From: JACCTU01 sp963848525
GTDB lineage: Bacteria > Actinomycetota > Thermoleophilia > Gaiellales > Gaiellaceae
Direction: 5' to 3'
DNA: 64,000 bases
NCBI GenBank assembly: GCA_963848525.1
Contig: CAWKDZ010000005.1
Span: 691,339 to 755,338, forward strand
The stretch's first letter is position 1. Every line of letters begins with the position of its first letter. Positions 8,846 through 18,150 of the stretch are shown piece by piece. The position numbers and the translations under genes are program-made. A model generated the notes under the pieces. That model had not been told where the DNA came from, did not search any database, and saw nothing but the letters and a program-made list of their open reading frames with translations.

Positions 8846-10060
8846 TCAGGGGCTCTGGGTCTGGTTGGGGCGCTCGCCGAGCGTGACCGTGACCGTGCGC
8901 TCGTCGCCGCCGCGCTGGACCGTGACCTCGATCTCGTCGCCGGGCTCGTTGTCGTCGATCGCCGCCGCGATGTCGTCGGGATCCTGGACCTCGTCGCCGT
9001 CCACGCGCGTGACCACGTCGCCGGCCTCCAGACCGGCGCGCTCGGCCGGGCCGCCGGCCGTCGCCTGCTGCACCTGCGCGCCGCCGCCGGACGCCGGGCT
9101 GGTGCTGAGGCCGAGGTAGGCGTGCTCGGGCGTCGCGCCGCGCTTGAGCTCGGGCAGGACGTCGCGAACCGTGTTGGCCGGCACCGCGAAGCCGATGCCG
9201 ACGCTGCCGCCGCTCCCGCCCGCGGTGGCGATCTGCGAGTTGACGCCGATGACCTCGCCGCTCGCGTTCAGCAGCGGGCCGCCGGAGTTGCCGGGGTTGA
9301 TCGGGGCGTCGGTCTGGATGACCCGGTCGATCGAGAAGCCGTTCGGCGCCTGGATCTGGCGCTCGAGGCCGGACACGATGCCCGCCGTCGCGGTGCGGTC
9401 GAGGCCCAGCGGGTAGCCGATCGCCACCGCGGCGTCGCCGACCTGGACGTCGGCCGAGTCGGCGAGCGCGAGCGGCCGCACGCCCTCGGCGGCGCCGGCG
9501 TCGACCTGGATCGCGGCGAGGTCGGTCGAGGCGTCGACGCCGAGCACGCGCGCGTCGTGCAGCGGGCCGTCGTCGTTGAAGCGCACCTGCACCTGCTGGT
9601 TGTCGCCGACCACGTGCGCGTTGGTGACGATCGTGCCGTCGCCGTCGACGAGGAAGCCGGTGCCGGAGCCGCTGCCCGCACGCACGGAGACGACGCTCGG
9701 GCTGGCCGCGGCGTAGACGCTGCGCACGAGATCGCTGTCGGAACCGCCGCCGGCGACGACCGGCGCGGTCGGAGTCGTCGCCGTCGCGGGAGACTGCTCG
9801 TCGCCCACGATGCCGGTGCCGAGCAGGACCGCGGTCACGAGCGCGGCGGACACGGCGCCGCCGCCGACCGCCGCCAGCCAGCGCGACCCGCCTCCACCGC
9901 CGCGCTGCGGCGGTGGCGCCCCGGCCCCGGCGCTGCCGGTACGCCGCGGCGGCACGCCACCGCGGTCGTCGTCGCGCGGCGGCTCGGCAGGGCGCTCGTC
10001 ACGCAGGGGTGCCGGTGAATAGGTGCGGGTCGGGGGGCCGTCGGCCCAGAGGCGGTCCAT
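8846..10060 (-). CDS. S1C (HtrA/DegP-type) membrane-anchored serine protease with PDZ domain
   Basis: This is a 404-residue protein. A Pro/Arg/Gly-rich cytoplasmic N-terminus of about 60 residues precedes one transmembrane helix, so the catalytic part lies outside the membrane. The trypsin-like domain has the His motif TNAHVVG, the Asp region STDLAAIQVD and the nucleophile motif NPGNSGGPL. A C-terminal PDZ domain (LGLSTSP onward) ends the protein. Family role: degrading or refolding damaged envelope proteins. A strong ribosome binding site, AGGAGA, precedes the ATG. It is divergent from a sigma factor gene, with CTTGAG repeats between them. Confidence 0.9.
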   Translation of the reverse strand: MDRLWADGPPTRTYSPAPLRDERPAEPPRDDDRGGVPPRRTGSAGAGAPPPQRGGGGGSRWLAAVGGGAVSAALVTAVLLGTGIVGDEQSPATATTPTAPVVAGGGSDSDLVRSVYAAASPSVVSVRAGSGSGTGFLVDGDGTIVTNAHVVGDNQQVQVRFNDDGPLHDARVLGVDASTDLAAIQVDAGAAEGVRPLALADSADVQVGDAAVAIGYPLGLDRTATAGIVSGLERQIQAPNGFSIDRVIQTDAPINPGNSGGPLLNASGEVIGVNSQIATAGGSGGSVGIGFAVPANTVRDVLPELKRGATPEHAYLGLSTSPASGGGAQVQQATAGGPAERAGLEAGDVVTRVDGDEVQDPDDIAAAIDDNEPGDEIEVTVQRGGDERTVTVTLGERPNQTQSP

Positions 10061-10124
10061 GGTCGTCTCCTGGATTCGTTTCTGGAGCCGACGCTAGGCG
10101 CGCGCGCGTCAGCCCCGCATAAGG

Positions 10125-10163
10125 CTTGAGCCGCCCTTGAGGGTGCATTCAGAACCGCTTGAG
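10125..10163. promoter_or_regulatory. Three phased CTTGAG repeats in the htrA-sigma intergenic region
   Basis: The hexamer CTTGAG occurs at 10125, 10136 and 10158, i.e. at offsets of 11 and 22 bases, so all three lie on the same face of the helix. The first two sit in near-palindromes, GGCT-TG-AGCC and CCCT-TG-AGGG; the second and third share the nine-mer CTTGAGGGT. The cluster lies in the 127-base gap between two divergent genes. It looks like a multi-site operator or a set of promoter elements; no known regulator is assigned. Confidence 0.45.
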
Positions 10164-10187
10164 GGTCCGCTTCGAAAGTGGCTGCAC

Positions 10188-11024
10188 ATGAGCGAACGCC
10201 ACGACGACGGACTGGCCCTTCACTTGCGGCGGATTGCCCGCACTCCGCTGCTGACGGCCGCCCAGGAGCAGGCGCTCGCCCGACGTGTCGAGCGCGGCGA
10301 CCTGGCCGCCAAGGACCACATGATCGAGGCCAACCTGCGGCTCGTCGTGCACATCGCCAAGCGCTTCCAGCGCGACGACACCGGCCTGACGATGCAGGAC
10401 CTGATCCAGGAGGGCACGATCGGGCTCGTGCGCGCCGTCGAGAAGTTCGACTACCGGCGCGGCTTCCGCTTCTCCACGTACGCGACGCTGTGGATCCGCC
10501 AGTCGGTCGGTCGCGCGCTGGCCGACAAGGGCCGGATCGTGCGGCTCCCGATCCCGGTCGCCGACAAGGTGCGCAAGATCGAGATCGCGGAGAGTCGCCT
10601 GACCGGCTCGCTCGGCGTCATCCCCAACGACGAGGAGCTCGCCGCGGCGCTGGAGTGGGAGGTCGAGGACGTCGAGCGCCTGCGCGGCGCGGGCCGGCGG
10701 CCCGCTTCGCTCGACGCGCCGATCGGCGACGACGCCGAGACCGAGCTGGGCGACCTGCTGGCCGCCCCGACGCTCTCGCCCGAGGAGGAGGCCGTGGCGG
10801 GCGCGGAGCGCGACGGGATCAACGCCGTGCTCGGCCAGCTCGGCCACACCGAGCGCCGCGTGCTCGAGCTGCGCTTCGGGCTCGGCGGCGAGGCGCCCCA
10901 CACCCCGACCGAGACGGCTCGGGCCATGGGCGTGAAGCCGCACCAGGTGCGGCAGGTCGAGGACCGCGCGCTGCGCGCGCTGGGCGCGCTGCCGGACGCG
11001 CGCGAGCTGCTCGACGCTGCGTAG
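10188..11024 (+). CDS. Sigma-70 family RNA polymerase sigma factor (group 2, primary-like)
   Basis: This is a 278-residue sigma factor from the ATG at 10188; a TTG 51 bases upstream is also in frame but less convincing. It retains region 1.2 (residues about 1-35), region 2 with NLRLVVHIAKRF and the -10 recognition block FDYRRGFRFSTYATLWIRQS, region 3, and region 4 with RVLELRFGL and a final helix-turn-helix. It lacks the long region 1.1 of housekeeping RpoD, as is usual for alternative primary-like factors. It is divergent from htrA, which suggests an envelope or stress regulon, but that is inferred from context only. Confidence 0.9.
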   Translation: MSERHDDGLALHLRRIARTPLLTAAQEQALARRVERGDLAAKDHMIEANLRLVVHIAKRFQRDDTGLTMQDLIQEGTIGLVRAVEKFDYRRGFRFSTYATLWIRQSVGRALADKGRIVRLPIPVADKVRKIEIAESRLTGSLGVIPNDEELAAALEWEVEDVERLRGAGRRPASLDAPIGDDAETELGDLLAAPTLSPEEEAVAGAERDGINAVLGQLGHTERRVLELRFGLGGEAPHTPTETARAMGVKPHQVRQVEDRALRALGALPDARELLDAA

Positions 11025-11050
11025 CCGCCGTTCCGGGTAGCAGGCAGTGC

Positions 11051-12007
11051 ATGCCGCGCGTCGCGCTGCACTGCTCGCACGAGCAGATCCCTCCGAGCGC
11101 GCTGCTGCGCGCGATCGGCCGCGCCGAGCAGGCGGGGTTCGACGGCGGCATGTCGTCGGACCACTTCTCGCCGTGGAGCGAGCGCCAGGGCGAGTCGGGT
11201 TTCGCGTGGTCGTTCCTCGGAGCGGCGCTGGCCACCACCAGCCTGCCGTTCGGCGTCGTCAACGCGCCCGGCCAGCGCTACCACCCGGCGATCATCGCCC
11301 AGGCCGCGGCGAGCCTTGCCGAGATGTTCCCCGACCGCCTGTGGATCGCGCTCGGCACGGGCGAGGCGTCGAACGAGCACATCACCGGCGCACGCTGGCC
11401 GTCGAAGGCCGACCGCACCGCCCGCCTGCGCGAGTGCGTCGACGTCATGCGCGCGCTGTTCGCCGGCGAGGAGGTCAGCCACCGCGGGCACGTGGTCGTC
11501 GACCGCGCGCGCCTGTGGACGCTGCCCGAGCGCCCGCCACCGCTGTTCGGCGCCGCGGTCAGCGAGGCGACGGCGCGCTGGGCGGCCTCGTGGGCCGACG
11601 GGCTGGCGACGGTCAACGCGCCGGTCGAGCAGCTGCGGCGCATCGTCGACGCCTACCGCTCGGCGGGCGGCCGCGGCCCGCTCGTGCTCCAGGTCCACCT
11701 CTCGTGGGCGGCGACCGAGGAGGAGGCGCTACGGATCGCGCACGACCAGTGGCGGACCAACGTGTTCGCGCCGCCGGTCCCGTGGGACCTCGAGCTGGTC
11801 GAGCACTTCGACGCGGCCGCCAAGTTCGTGCGTCCCGAGGACGTACGCGACAGCGTGCTCGTCTCGGCCGACGTCGAGCGCCACGTCGAAGCGCTCACCG
11901 AGCTCGCCGCGCTCGGCTTCGACGCGCTGGCGCTGCACCACGTCGGCCAAGAGCTCGACCCGTTCATCGACGCCTTCGGCGAGCACGTCCTCCCCCGCCT
12001 GCGATGA
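11051..12007 (+). CDS. LLM-class flavin/F420-dependent oxidoreductase
   Basis: This is a 318-residue luciferase-like monooxygenase-fold protein. The family pattern is clear: early SSDHFSPW, the block VNAPGQRYHPAIIAQAAASL, and IALGTGEASNEHI for cofactor binding. It resembles the TIGR03885-type subgroup as I know it. The cofactor (FMN or F420) cannot be decided from the sequence alone. The stop overlaps the start of the following alpha-amylase-family gene (ATGA), so translation is likely coupled. This pairing with a trehalose-synthase-like enzyme suggests a shared physiological role. Confidence 0.82.
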   Translation: MPRVALHCSHEQIPPSALLRAIGRAEQAGFDGGMSSDHFSPWSERQGESGFAWSFLGAALATTSLPFGVVNAPGQRYHPAIIAQAAASLAEMFPDRLWIALGTGEASNEHITGARWPSKADRTARLRECVDVMRALFAGEEVSHRGHVVVDRARLWTLPERPPPLFGAAVSEATARWAASWADGLATVNAPVEQLRRIVDAYRSAGGRGPLVLQVHLSWAATEEEALRIAHDQWRTNVFAPPVPWDLELVEHFDAAAKFVRPEDVRDSVLVSADVERHVEALTELAALGFDALALHHVGQELDPFIDAFGEHVLPRLR

Positions 12008-13656
12008 GGGCCAAGGTCACCAGCGACCTGTGGTGGAAGGACGCGGTCCTCTACTGCCTCGACGTCGAGACGTTCTACGACGCGGACGGCGACGGCTGCG
12101 GCGACCTCGTCGGGCTGACCCAGCGGATCGACTACCTCGCCGGGATCGGCATCAGCTGCCTGTGGCTGATGCCGTTCTACACCTCCCCGAACCGCGACGA
12201 CGGCTACGACATCGTCGACTACTACGCGGTCGACCCGAGGCTGGGGACGTTCGGCGACCTCACGGAGCTGATCCGCACCGCGCGCGATCGCGGGATGCGG
12301 GTGATCGCCGACTTCGTGATGAACCACACGTCGGACCAGCACCCGTGGTTCCAGGCGGCCCGCGAGAGCCGCGACTCGCCGTACCGCGACTTCTACGTCT
12401 GGAGTGACGACAAGCCGGAGGAGAAGCCCGGCGACGTGGTCTTCCCGGACAAGGAGGACTCCAACTGGGCGTGGGACGAGCAGGCCGGCCAGTACTACCT
12501 GCACCGCTTCTACTCGCACCAGCCGGACCTCAACATGGCGAACCCACAGGTACGGGACGAACTGGCGCAGGTCATGGGCTTCTGGCTCGCCCAGGGCCTG
12601 TCCGGCTTCCGCGTGGACGCCGTGCCCTTCATGATCGAGCCGACCGGCCTGCCGGAGGGCGCGATCGTCGACCCGCACGAGCTGCTGCGCGACCTGCGGC
12701 GGCATCTCAACCGCCGCGACGGCGAGGCCGTCCTGCTCGGCGAGGTGAACCTGCCGCCGAAGGACGTGCGCGCCTTCCTCGGCGACGAGGACGGCGACGA
12801 GCTGCACATGGTGCTCGACTTCCTCGGCAACCAGGCGCTCTACCTGGCGCTGGCGCGGGGTGACGCCGCGACGCTGGCGGGTGCGCTGCGCGCGATGCCG
12901 GAGCTGCCCGAGGAGGCGTCGCTCGGGCGCTTCGTGCGCAACCACGACGAGCTGACGCTCGACAAGCTCTCCGAGAGCGAGCGGCAGGAGGTGTTCGCGC
13001 GCTTCGGCCCCGACAAGTCGATGCAGCTCTACGGGCGCGGCATCCGTCGCCGGCTGCCGACCATGCTCGACGGCGACCAGCGGGCGATCCGGATGGCGTA
13101 CTCGCTGGCCTTCTCGCTGCCCGGCACGCCGGTGCTCTTCTACGGCGAGGAGATCGGCATGGGCGAGAACCTCGACGTCGAGGGACGGATGGCCGTGCGC
13201 ACGCCGATGCAGTGGTCGGCCGAGCGCAACGGCGGCTTCTCGACGGTGGAGGATCCCGCGCAGCTGCGGCGGCCGCTCCCGGACGGCCCGTTCGGGCCCG
13301 AGCACGTCAACGTCGCGGCCCAGCGGCGCGACCCGCAGTCCCTAATGAGCTGGTTCGAGCGGCTCGTGCGCCGCCGCCGCGAGTGCCCCGAGCTGGGCTT
13401 CGGCACGCTCGAGCTGCTCGAGACCGGCGAGCCGTCCGTCTTCGCCCACCGCTGTGACTGGGAGGGCTCCACGATCGTGGCGGTGCACGAGCTCGCCGGC
13501 CGCGAGGTCGAGGTCACCGTGCCGGTCGAGGACGGCGAGGCGCTCGTCGACCTCTTCGCCGAGGCCGAGCACCCGCTGCCCGCCACGCTCCCCCTCGCCC
13601 CCTACGCCGCGCACTGGTTCCGGGTGCGGCGCGAGGGTGTGCGGATGCCGCCTTGA
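12004..13656 (+). CDS. GH13 alpha-amylase-family enzyme, trehalose-synthase-like
   Basis: This is a 550-residue TIM-barrel glycosidase related to trehalose synthase (maltose alpha-D-glucosyltransferase). The conserved GH13 regions are present: ADFVMNHTSDQHPWF, GFRVDAVPF with nucleophile Asp205, LLGEVNLP with acid/base Glu247, and RNHDELT with Asp315. Following FSLPGTPVLFYGEEIGMG is a short C-terminal beta domain. Length matches standalone TreS-like proteins. It is probably cytoplasmic, as no signal peptide is seen. Trehalose/maltose interconversion is likely but not proven; other alpha-glucosidase activities are possible. Confidence 0.83.
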   Translation: MRAKVTSDLWWKDAVLYCLDVETFYDADGDGCGDLVGLTQRIDYLAGIGISCLWLMPFYTSPNRDDGYDIVDYYAVDPRLGTFGDLTELIRTARDRGMRVIADFVMNHTSDQHPWFQAARESRDSPYRDFYVWSDDKPEEKPGDVVFPDKEDSNWAWDEQAGQYYLHRFYSHQPDLNMANPQVRDELAQVMGFWLAQGLSGFRVDAVPFMIEPTGLPEGAIVDPHELLRDLRRHLNRRDGEAVLLGEVNLPPKDVRAFLGDEDGDELHMVLDFLGNQALYLALARGDAATLAGALRAMPELPEEASLGRFVRNHDELTLDKLSESERQEVFARFGPDKSMQLYGRGIRRRLPTMLDGDQRAIRMAYSLAFSLPGTPVLFYGEEIGMGENLDVEGRMAVRTPMQWSAERNGGFSTVEDPAQLRRPLPDGPFGPEHVNVAAQRRDPQSLMSWFERLVRRRRECPELGFGTLELLETGEPSVFAHRCDWEGSTIVAVHELAGREVEVTVPVEDGEALVDLFAEAEHPLPATLPLAPYAAHWFRVRREGVRMPP

Positions 13657-13686
13657 TTGACAGGCAAGTCCCGCAGTACTAAAAAT
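13657..13686 (+). promoter_or_regulatory. Putative sigma-70 promoter for the carboxypeptidase gene
   Basis: A perfect consensus -35 hexamer TTGACA (13657-13662) begins directly after the amylase stop codon. A 17-base spacer leads to an AT-rich -10 candidate, TAAAAA(T) at 13680-13686. AT-rich DNA is conspicuous in this GC-rich window. The downstream ATG lies about 40 bases further on. Confidence 0.5.
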
Positions 13687-13724
13687 CCGGTCAGGCAGGC
13701 GGGAAGTCGATCGTGGGGGGATTC

Positions 13725-16700
13725 ATGAAGCGCGCACTTGCTGCGTCCGTATCGGTAGTTCTCGCCGTGCTGGTGGCGAGCGCCAGTGCTCACGCGGCTG
13801 ACCGGCTCGAGGTCTACAAGGGCAAGGTGAGTCGCGCACAGCTCGGTGCGCTCGCCGAGCTCGGCATCGACCGCCACGAGCTGCAGGTGCGCCGCGCAGC
13901 GGGTGGCAAGCTCCGCGTCGAGCTGATCCTCAGCGGACGCCAAGCCCAGCAATTGCGGGGCAAGGGCCTCGCGCTCAGCGTCAAGAAGGTCCGCGGGAAG
14001 AGCGCGACGGCACGCGCCGCTCAGACGGGCGACGGGGTCTTCCGGCCGTACTCCGGCGCCGGCGGGCTCCGCGAGGAGTACGAGCAGGCGGCGCGCGACA
14101 ACCGCCGGATCGCGAAGCTCGTCACCATCGGCAGGACCGTCCAGGGCAAGCCGATCGTGGCGCTCAAGGTGACCAAGGACCCGGACAGGCGCGACGGCCG
14201 CAAGCCGTCGGTCTTGTACCTCGGCGCCCAGCACGCGCGCGAGTGGATCACGCCCGAGATGAACCGGCGCCTGATGCACTACGTGCTCGACGGCTACAAC
14301 ACGAATCGCACGATCCGCAAGCTCGTCGACACGCGCGAGCTGTGGTTCGTCCCGGTCGCCAACCCGGACGGCTACGACTGGTCGTTCACCCCCGGCCAGC
14401 GGCTGTGGCGCAAGAACCTGCGCGACAACAACGGCGACGGGCGGATCGCGCCCGGCGACGGCGTCGACCTGAACCGCAACTATGCGACCAAGTGGGGCTA
14501 CGACAACGAGGGGTCGTCGCCCGACCCGGGCAGCGAGACCTACCGCGGCCCGGGGCCGAACTCCGAGCCCGAGTCCCAGGCGCTCGACAGCTTCATGGGG
14601 CGCGTCGGCTTCGAGTTCTTCGTCAACTACCACTCCGCCGCCGAACTGCTGCTCTACGGCACCGGCTGGCAGGTGGCCACGCCGACGCCGGACGACGTGA
14701 TTTACGAGGCGATGGCCGGTGACGACGCCAACCCGGCGATCCCCGGCTACGACCCCGACATCTCGGCCGAGCTCTACACGACGAACGGCGATACCGACAC
14801 GCACATGACCGAGGAGTACGGCACGCTCGGCTTCACACCCGAGATGTCGACGTGCGAGGCGGCGTCGGACTCGGTGGCGGGCGACGAATGGGAGGCCGAC
14901 GACTGCGCGAGCGGCTTCAACTTCCCGGACGACGAAGGGCTCATCCAAGCCGAGTTCGAGAAGAACATCCCGTTCGCGATCTCGGTCGCCACGTCGGCCG
15001 ATGACCCGGACGACCCGGAGTCGGTCGTCGGGCGCCGCGCGGAGAACTTCCGCGTCGACACGTTCGACGTCTCCTACGGCGATCCGCAGACGGTGGCCGT
15101 GGTCGCCAAGCGGGCCATCAGAGGCCTGCACATGCACTACCGCATCGACGGCGGGCGGACTCGCACCGCCGACGCGCGCGAGTGGCGCGGCGGTGAGCGC
15201 TACGGCGACGAGAACGACGACTACTACGCGGAGTTCCGCGGCGTCGTCCGTGGAGCAGACCGCGGCGACGACGTGCGAGTGTGGTTCGAGGGCTATAAGA
15301 AGGGCAAGGGCGAGGTCCGGAGCGAGAGCTTCGTGTACCGGGTCGCGCGCGACAGTGGCGACGACGTGCTGATCCTCGCCAACGAGGACTACACGGGCGT
15401 GAACCCGACCTACCCGGCCGGCACCAACGCGCCCAAGTACGTGCGGGCGCACCGGCGGGCGATCCGGCAGGCCGGCTATCGGGCCGATGTCTGGGACGTC
15501 GACCGCCGCGGCGTGCCGCACGACCTCGGCGTGCTCGACCACTACGACGCGGTGCTCTGGTACCTCGGCGACAACCGGCTCACCCAGGATCCGGAGGACG
15601 AGCTCATCCGGATCGGGAGTGGGCAGTTCCGGGACGTCGCGGTGGCCGAGCGCCAGCAGTACCTCACGCTGCGGGTGCGCGACTACCTCAACGACGGTGG
15701 CAAGCTCATCCACGCCGGCGAGACCGCGCAGTACGAGGGCAACCCGGCCGTCGGGGTCAATCAGCTCGTCGGCGGCCTCTACTACGCCACCAACGGCGAC
15801 GAGACGAGCGAGTGCGTCGTCACGGTGAGCATCTACGACGACTGTCTGATCCTGGCGAACGACTTCCGCCAGTACTACCTCGGGGCATTCACGCGCACCG
15901 ACTACTTCACCGAGCCCGCCTCGGTGGCCGGCATCGCCGACCCGATCGACGGTTTCCTCGGGAACCTCGCCGCCGGAGACAACCCACTCGACGAGGCGGG
16001 GGTCTTCCAGCCGACGAGCGACGTGTTGCCGCCCGACGAGTTCCCGCAGTTCACGAGCTGGGGCTCGGCGGAGTACCCGCAGGCGGGCGGTCCGTACTCG
16101 CCGGTCGAGGGCACGCGGTACGCGGGAGCGGTCCACGCGGACAACTCGTACATGCGGCTCACCAAGACCGTCGACCTCGGCACGGCAACGAGCGCGCAGC
16201 TGCAGTTCCAGCTGTCGCTCAACGCCGAGCAGGACTACGACTTCCTGGTCGTCGAGGCGCACACCGTCGGCCGGGACAACTGGACGACGCTGGCGGGGAC
16301 GGGGACGTCGACCGACCGGCCGGCGGACTGCGACCAGGGCTTCCTGGTCGCGCTGCACCCGTTCCTGGGCCACTACTTCAGTGGTGACGACTGCGCCGGC
16401 CCCGGCTCGAGCGGCGCCTGGAACGGTCGTACGGGCACGACCAACGGCTGGCAGCAGGTGGCGTACGACGTGCCTGCGACGCTGCTCGGCGGCCAGGTCG
16501 AGGTCTCGATCACGTACGTGACCGACCCGGCGTTCGGCGGCGTGGGCGCGTTCGTCGACGACACGCGGTTCGTGATCAACGGCGGGGCCCCGACGCTGGC
16601 GGACGGCTTCGAGGGCACGAGCACCTGGAGCGTGCCCGGTGAGCCCGACGGCAGCCCGCCGAACTCGAGCGACTGGGCCTTCGGCGAGCAGCTGGTGAAC

Positions 16701-16820
16701 TTCTACGCCGGCACCTCGACCGAGGACACGCTGCTGCTGGGCTTCGGCCTCGAGCACCTGTCGACGGACGCGGAGCGCGCGGACCTCGTCCGCCGGGCGC
16801 TCGGCGGTCTGCTCGAGTAG
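13725..16820 (+). CDS. Large secreted M14 zinc carboxypeptidase
   Basis: This is a 1031-residue protein with a Sec signal peptide ending near AHAAD (residue 26). The M14 domain spans about residues 105-430, with zinc ligands His170 and Glu173 (QHAREWITPE) and His303 (NYHS), substrate-binding NPDGY and DLNRNY, and catalytic Glu373 (LGFTPEMST). The remaining 600 residues form beta-rich domains, one with SAQLQFQLS and DDTRF resembling immune inhibitor A/MAM-like folds. It should remove C-terminal residues from peptides outside the cell. The start at ATG 13725 follows GGGGGGA. A strong hairpin follows the stop. Confidence 0.9.
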   Translation: MKRALAASVSVVLAVLVASASAHAADRLEVYKGKVSRAQLGALAELGIDRHELQVRRAAGGKLRVELILSGRQAQQLRGKGLALSVKKVRGKSATARAAQTGDGVFRPYSGAGGLREEYEQAARDNRRIAKLVTIGRTVQGKPIVALKVTKDPDRRDGRKPSVLYLGAQHAREWITPEMNRRLMHYVLDGYNTNRTIRKLVDTRELWFVPVANPDGYDWSFTPGQRLWRKNLRDNNGDGRIAPGDGVDLNRNYATKWGYDNEGSSPDPGSETYRGPGPNSEPESQALDSFMGRVGFEFFVNYHSAAELLLYGTGWQVATPTPDDVIYEAMAGDDANPAIPGYDPDISAELYTTNGDTDTHMTEEYGTLGFTPEMSTCEAASDSVAGDEWEADDCASGFNFPDDEGLIQAEFEKNIPFAISVATSADDPDDPESVVGRRAENFRVDTFDVSYGDPQTVAVVAKRAIRGLHMHYRIDGGRTRTADAREWRGGERYGDENDDYYAEFRGVVRGADRGDDVRVWFEGYKKGKGEVRSESFVYRVARDSGDDVLILANEDYTGVNPTYPAGTNAPKYVRAHRRAIRQAGYRADVWDVDRRGVPHDLGVLDHYDAVLWYLGDNRLTQDPEDELIRIGSGQFRDVAVAERQQYLTLRVRDYLNDGGKLIHAGETAQYEGNPAVGVNQLVGGLYYATNGDETSECVVTVSIYDDCLILANDFRQYYLGAFTRTDYFTEPASVAGIADPIDGFLGNLAAGDNPLDEAGVFQPTSDVLPPDEFPQFTSWGSAEYPQAGGPYSPVEGTRYAGAVHADNSYMRLTKTVDLGTATSAQLQFQLSLNAEQDYDFLVVEAHTVGRDNWTTLAGTGTSTDRPADCDQGFLVALHPFLGHYFSGDDCAGPGSSGAWNGRTGTTNGWQQVAYDVPATLLGGQVEVSITYVTDPAFGGVGAFVDDTRFVINGGAPTLADGFEGTSTWSVPGEPDGSPPNSSDWAFGEQLVNFYAGTSTEDTLLLGFGLEHLSTDAERADLVRRALGGLLE

Positions 16821-16830
16821 ACGCGACCGA

Positions 16831-16862
16831 CGCTGCGGCGGCGCTCAGGCGCCGCCGCAGCG
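16831..16862 (+). terminator. Perfect 14-bp GC hairpin after the carboxypeptidase gene
   Basis: CGCTGCGGCGGCGC (16831-16844) and its exact reverse complement (16849-16862) enclose the loop TCAG. The hairpin begins 11 bases after the stop codon and has no U tract, as is common for actinobacterial terminators. It separates the peptidase from the aminotransferase on the same strand. Confidence 0.7.
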
Positions 16863-16883
16863 CGTCGGCCATGAGAGGATTGG

Positions 16884-18098
16884 ATGCTCGTGACCGCGCG
16901 AACCGATCCCACGATCGTCTCCTACGCCGGCCGGATGAGCCGTGTCCAACCGTCGGCTATCCGCGAGCTGCTGCGGCTGGGCGCCGACCCAGACATCATC
17001 TCGTTCGGCGGGGGCTACCCGGACGCGACGCTGTTCCCGGTGCAGGAGCTGCAGGAGATCTACGCGGAGCTGCTCGTGCCCGAGCGCGCCGACACCCTGC
17101 AGTACACGACGACGAACGGCCTGCCGCGGCTGCGCGCCCAGGTCGCCGAGCGTGTCGGGCGGGACGGCATCGCGTGTACCGCCGACGACATCCTGATCAT
17201 CCAGGGCGCCCAGCAGGGCCTCGACCTCGCGGCCAAGCTGGTCGTCGACCCCGGCGACGTCGTCGTGACCGAGAACCCGACCTTCCTCGGGGCACTGATC
17301 GCGTTCGCGCCCACCGAGCCGGTCTACGCGCCGGTGCGGACCGACGCCGACGGGATGGACACCGAGCACCTCGAGGAGGTACTGGAGGCCAACCCGAGCG
17401 CGACGATGCTCTACACCGTGCCGGACTTCCAGAACCCGACCGGCGTGACGCTGAGCCTAGAGCGCCGGCGGCGCCTGATCGAGCTGGCCAACGCGTACGA
17501 GCTGCTGGTGGTGGAGGACACGCCGTACCGCGCGCTGCGCTACGAGGGCGAGTCGCTGCCGACGCTGAACAGCCTCGACACCGAGGGCCGGGTCCTGCAC
17601 CTCGGGAGCTTCTCCAAGATCCTCGCGCCGGCGCTGCGGCTCGGCTGGGCGGTGGCGAGCCCCGAGATCCTCGAGCGCCTGACGCTGCTCAAGCTCGCCG
17701 CCGACACGCAGAACAGCACGCTCAACATGACCGCGGCGTCGGAGTACCTCAGCCGCTACGACATCGACGCCCATCTCGCTCGCGCGCTCCCGGTGTACCG
17801 TCGCAAGCGTGACCTGATGCTCGCGACGATGGCGGAGACGTTCCCGGCCAGCGTGCGCTTTACGAATCCCGACGGCGGCCTCTTCGTCTGGCTGACCCTC
17901 CCCGGCCTCGACGCCGCCGCGTTCATGGCCGAGACCATGCTCCCGGAGGCGAAGGTCGCCTGGGTTCCCGGCGCGACCTTCTTCCCCGTCGACCAAGATC
18001 CCGAACACGCGCGGCTCAGCTTCTCCGGAGTGCCCGACGACCGGCTCGTCCACGGGATCAGCGAGCTCGGCCGGCTGCTCCGGCGCCAGGGTCTCTGA
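16884..18098 (+). CDS. PLP-dependent class I/II aminotransferase (2-aminoadipate/AAT-I type)
   Basis: This is a 404-residue fold-type I aminotransferase. The Schiff-base lysine is Lys245 in SFSKILAPALRLGW; VPDFQNPTG and EDTPYR bind the cofactor, and the early IISFGGGYPDATLFP matches the subgroup that includes LysN/2-aminoadipate aminotransferases and MocR-like proteins without their DNA-binding domain. The amino-acid substrate cannot be told from sequence alone. Ribosome binding site GAGAGGA lies before the ATG. Confidence 0.87.
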   Translation: MLVTARTDPTIVSYAGRMSRVQPSAIRELLRLGADPDIISFGGGYPDATLFPVQELQEIYAELLVPERADTLQYTTTNGLPRLRAQVAERVGRDGIACTADDILIIQGAQQGLDLAAKLVVDPGDVVVTENPTFLGALIAFAPTEPVYAPVRTDADGMDTEHLEEVLEANPSATMLYTVPDFQNPTGVTLSLERRRRLIELANAYELLVVEDTPYRALRYEGESLPTLNSLDTEGRVLHLGSFSKILAPALRLGWAVASPEILERLTLLKLAADTQNSTLNMTAASEYLSRYDIDAHLARALPVYRRKRDLMLATMAETFPASVRFTNPDGGLFVWLTLPGLDAAAFMAETMLPEAKVAWVPGATFFPVDQDPEHARLSFSGVPDDRLVHGISELGRLLRRQGL

Positions 18099-18150
18099 GC
18101 GCCAACGGGGCCGCGAGGCGACTCGCGCTCGTCTGGGTACGACAGCAAGC

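Noticed and set aside
13602..16757. A 1051-residue open frame antisense to the M14 carboxypeptidase
   Set aside because: It mirrors a gene with intact catalytic motifs and a signal peptide; long antisense frames are normal at this GC content, and its product is low-complexity Arg/Val-rich sequence without any domain.
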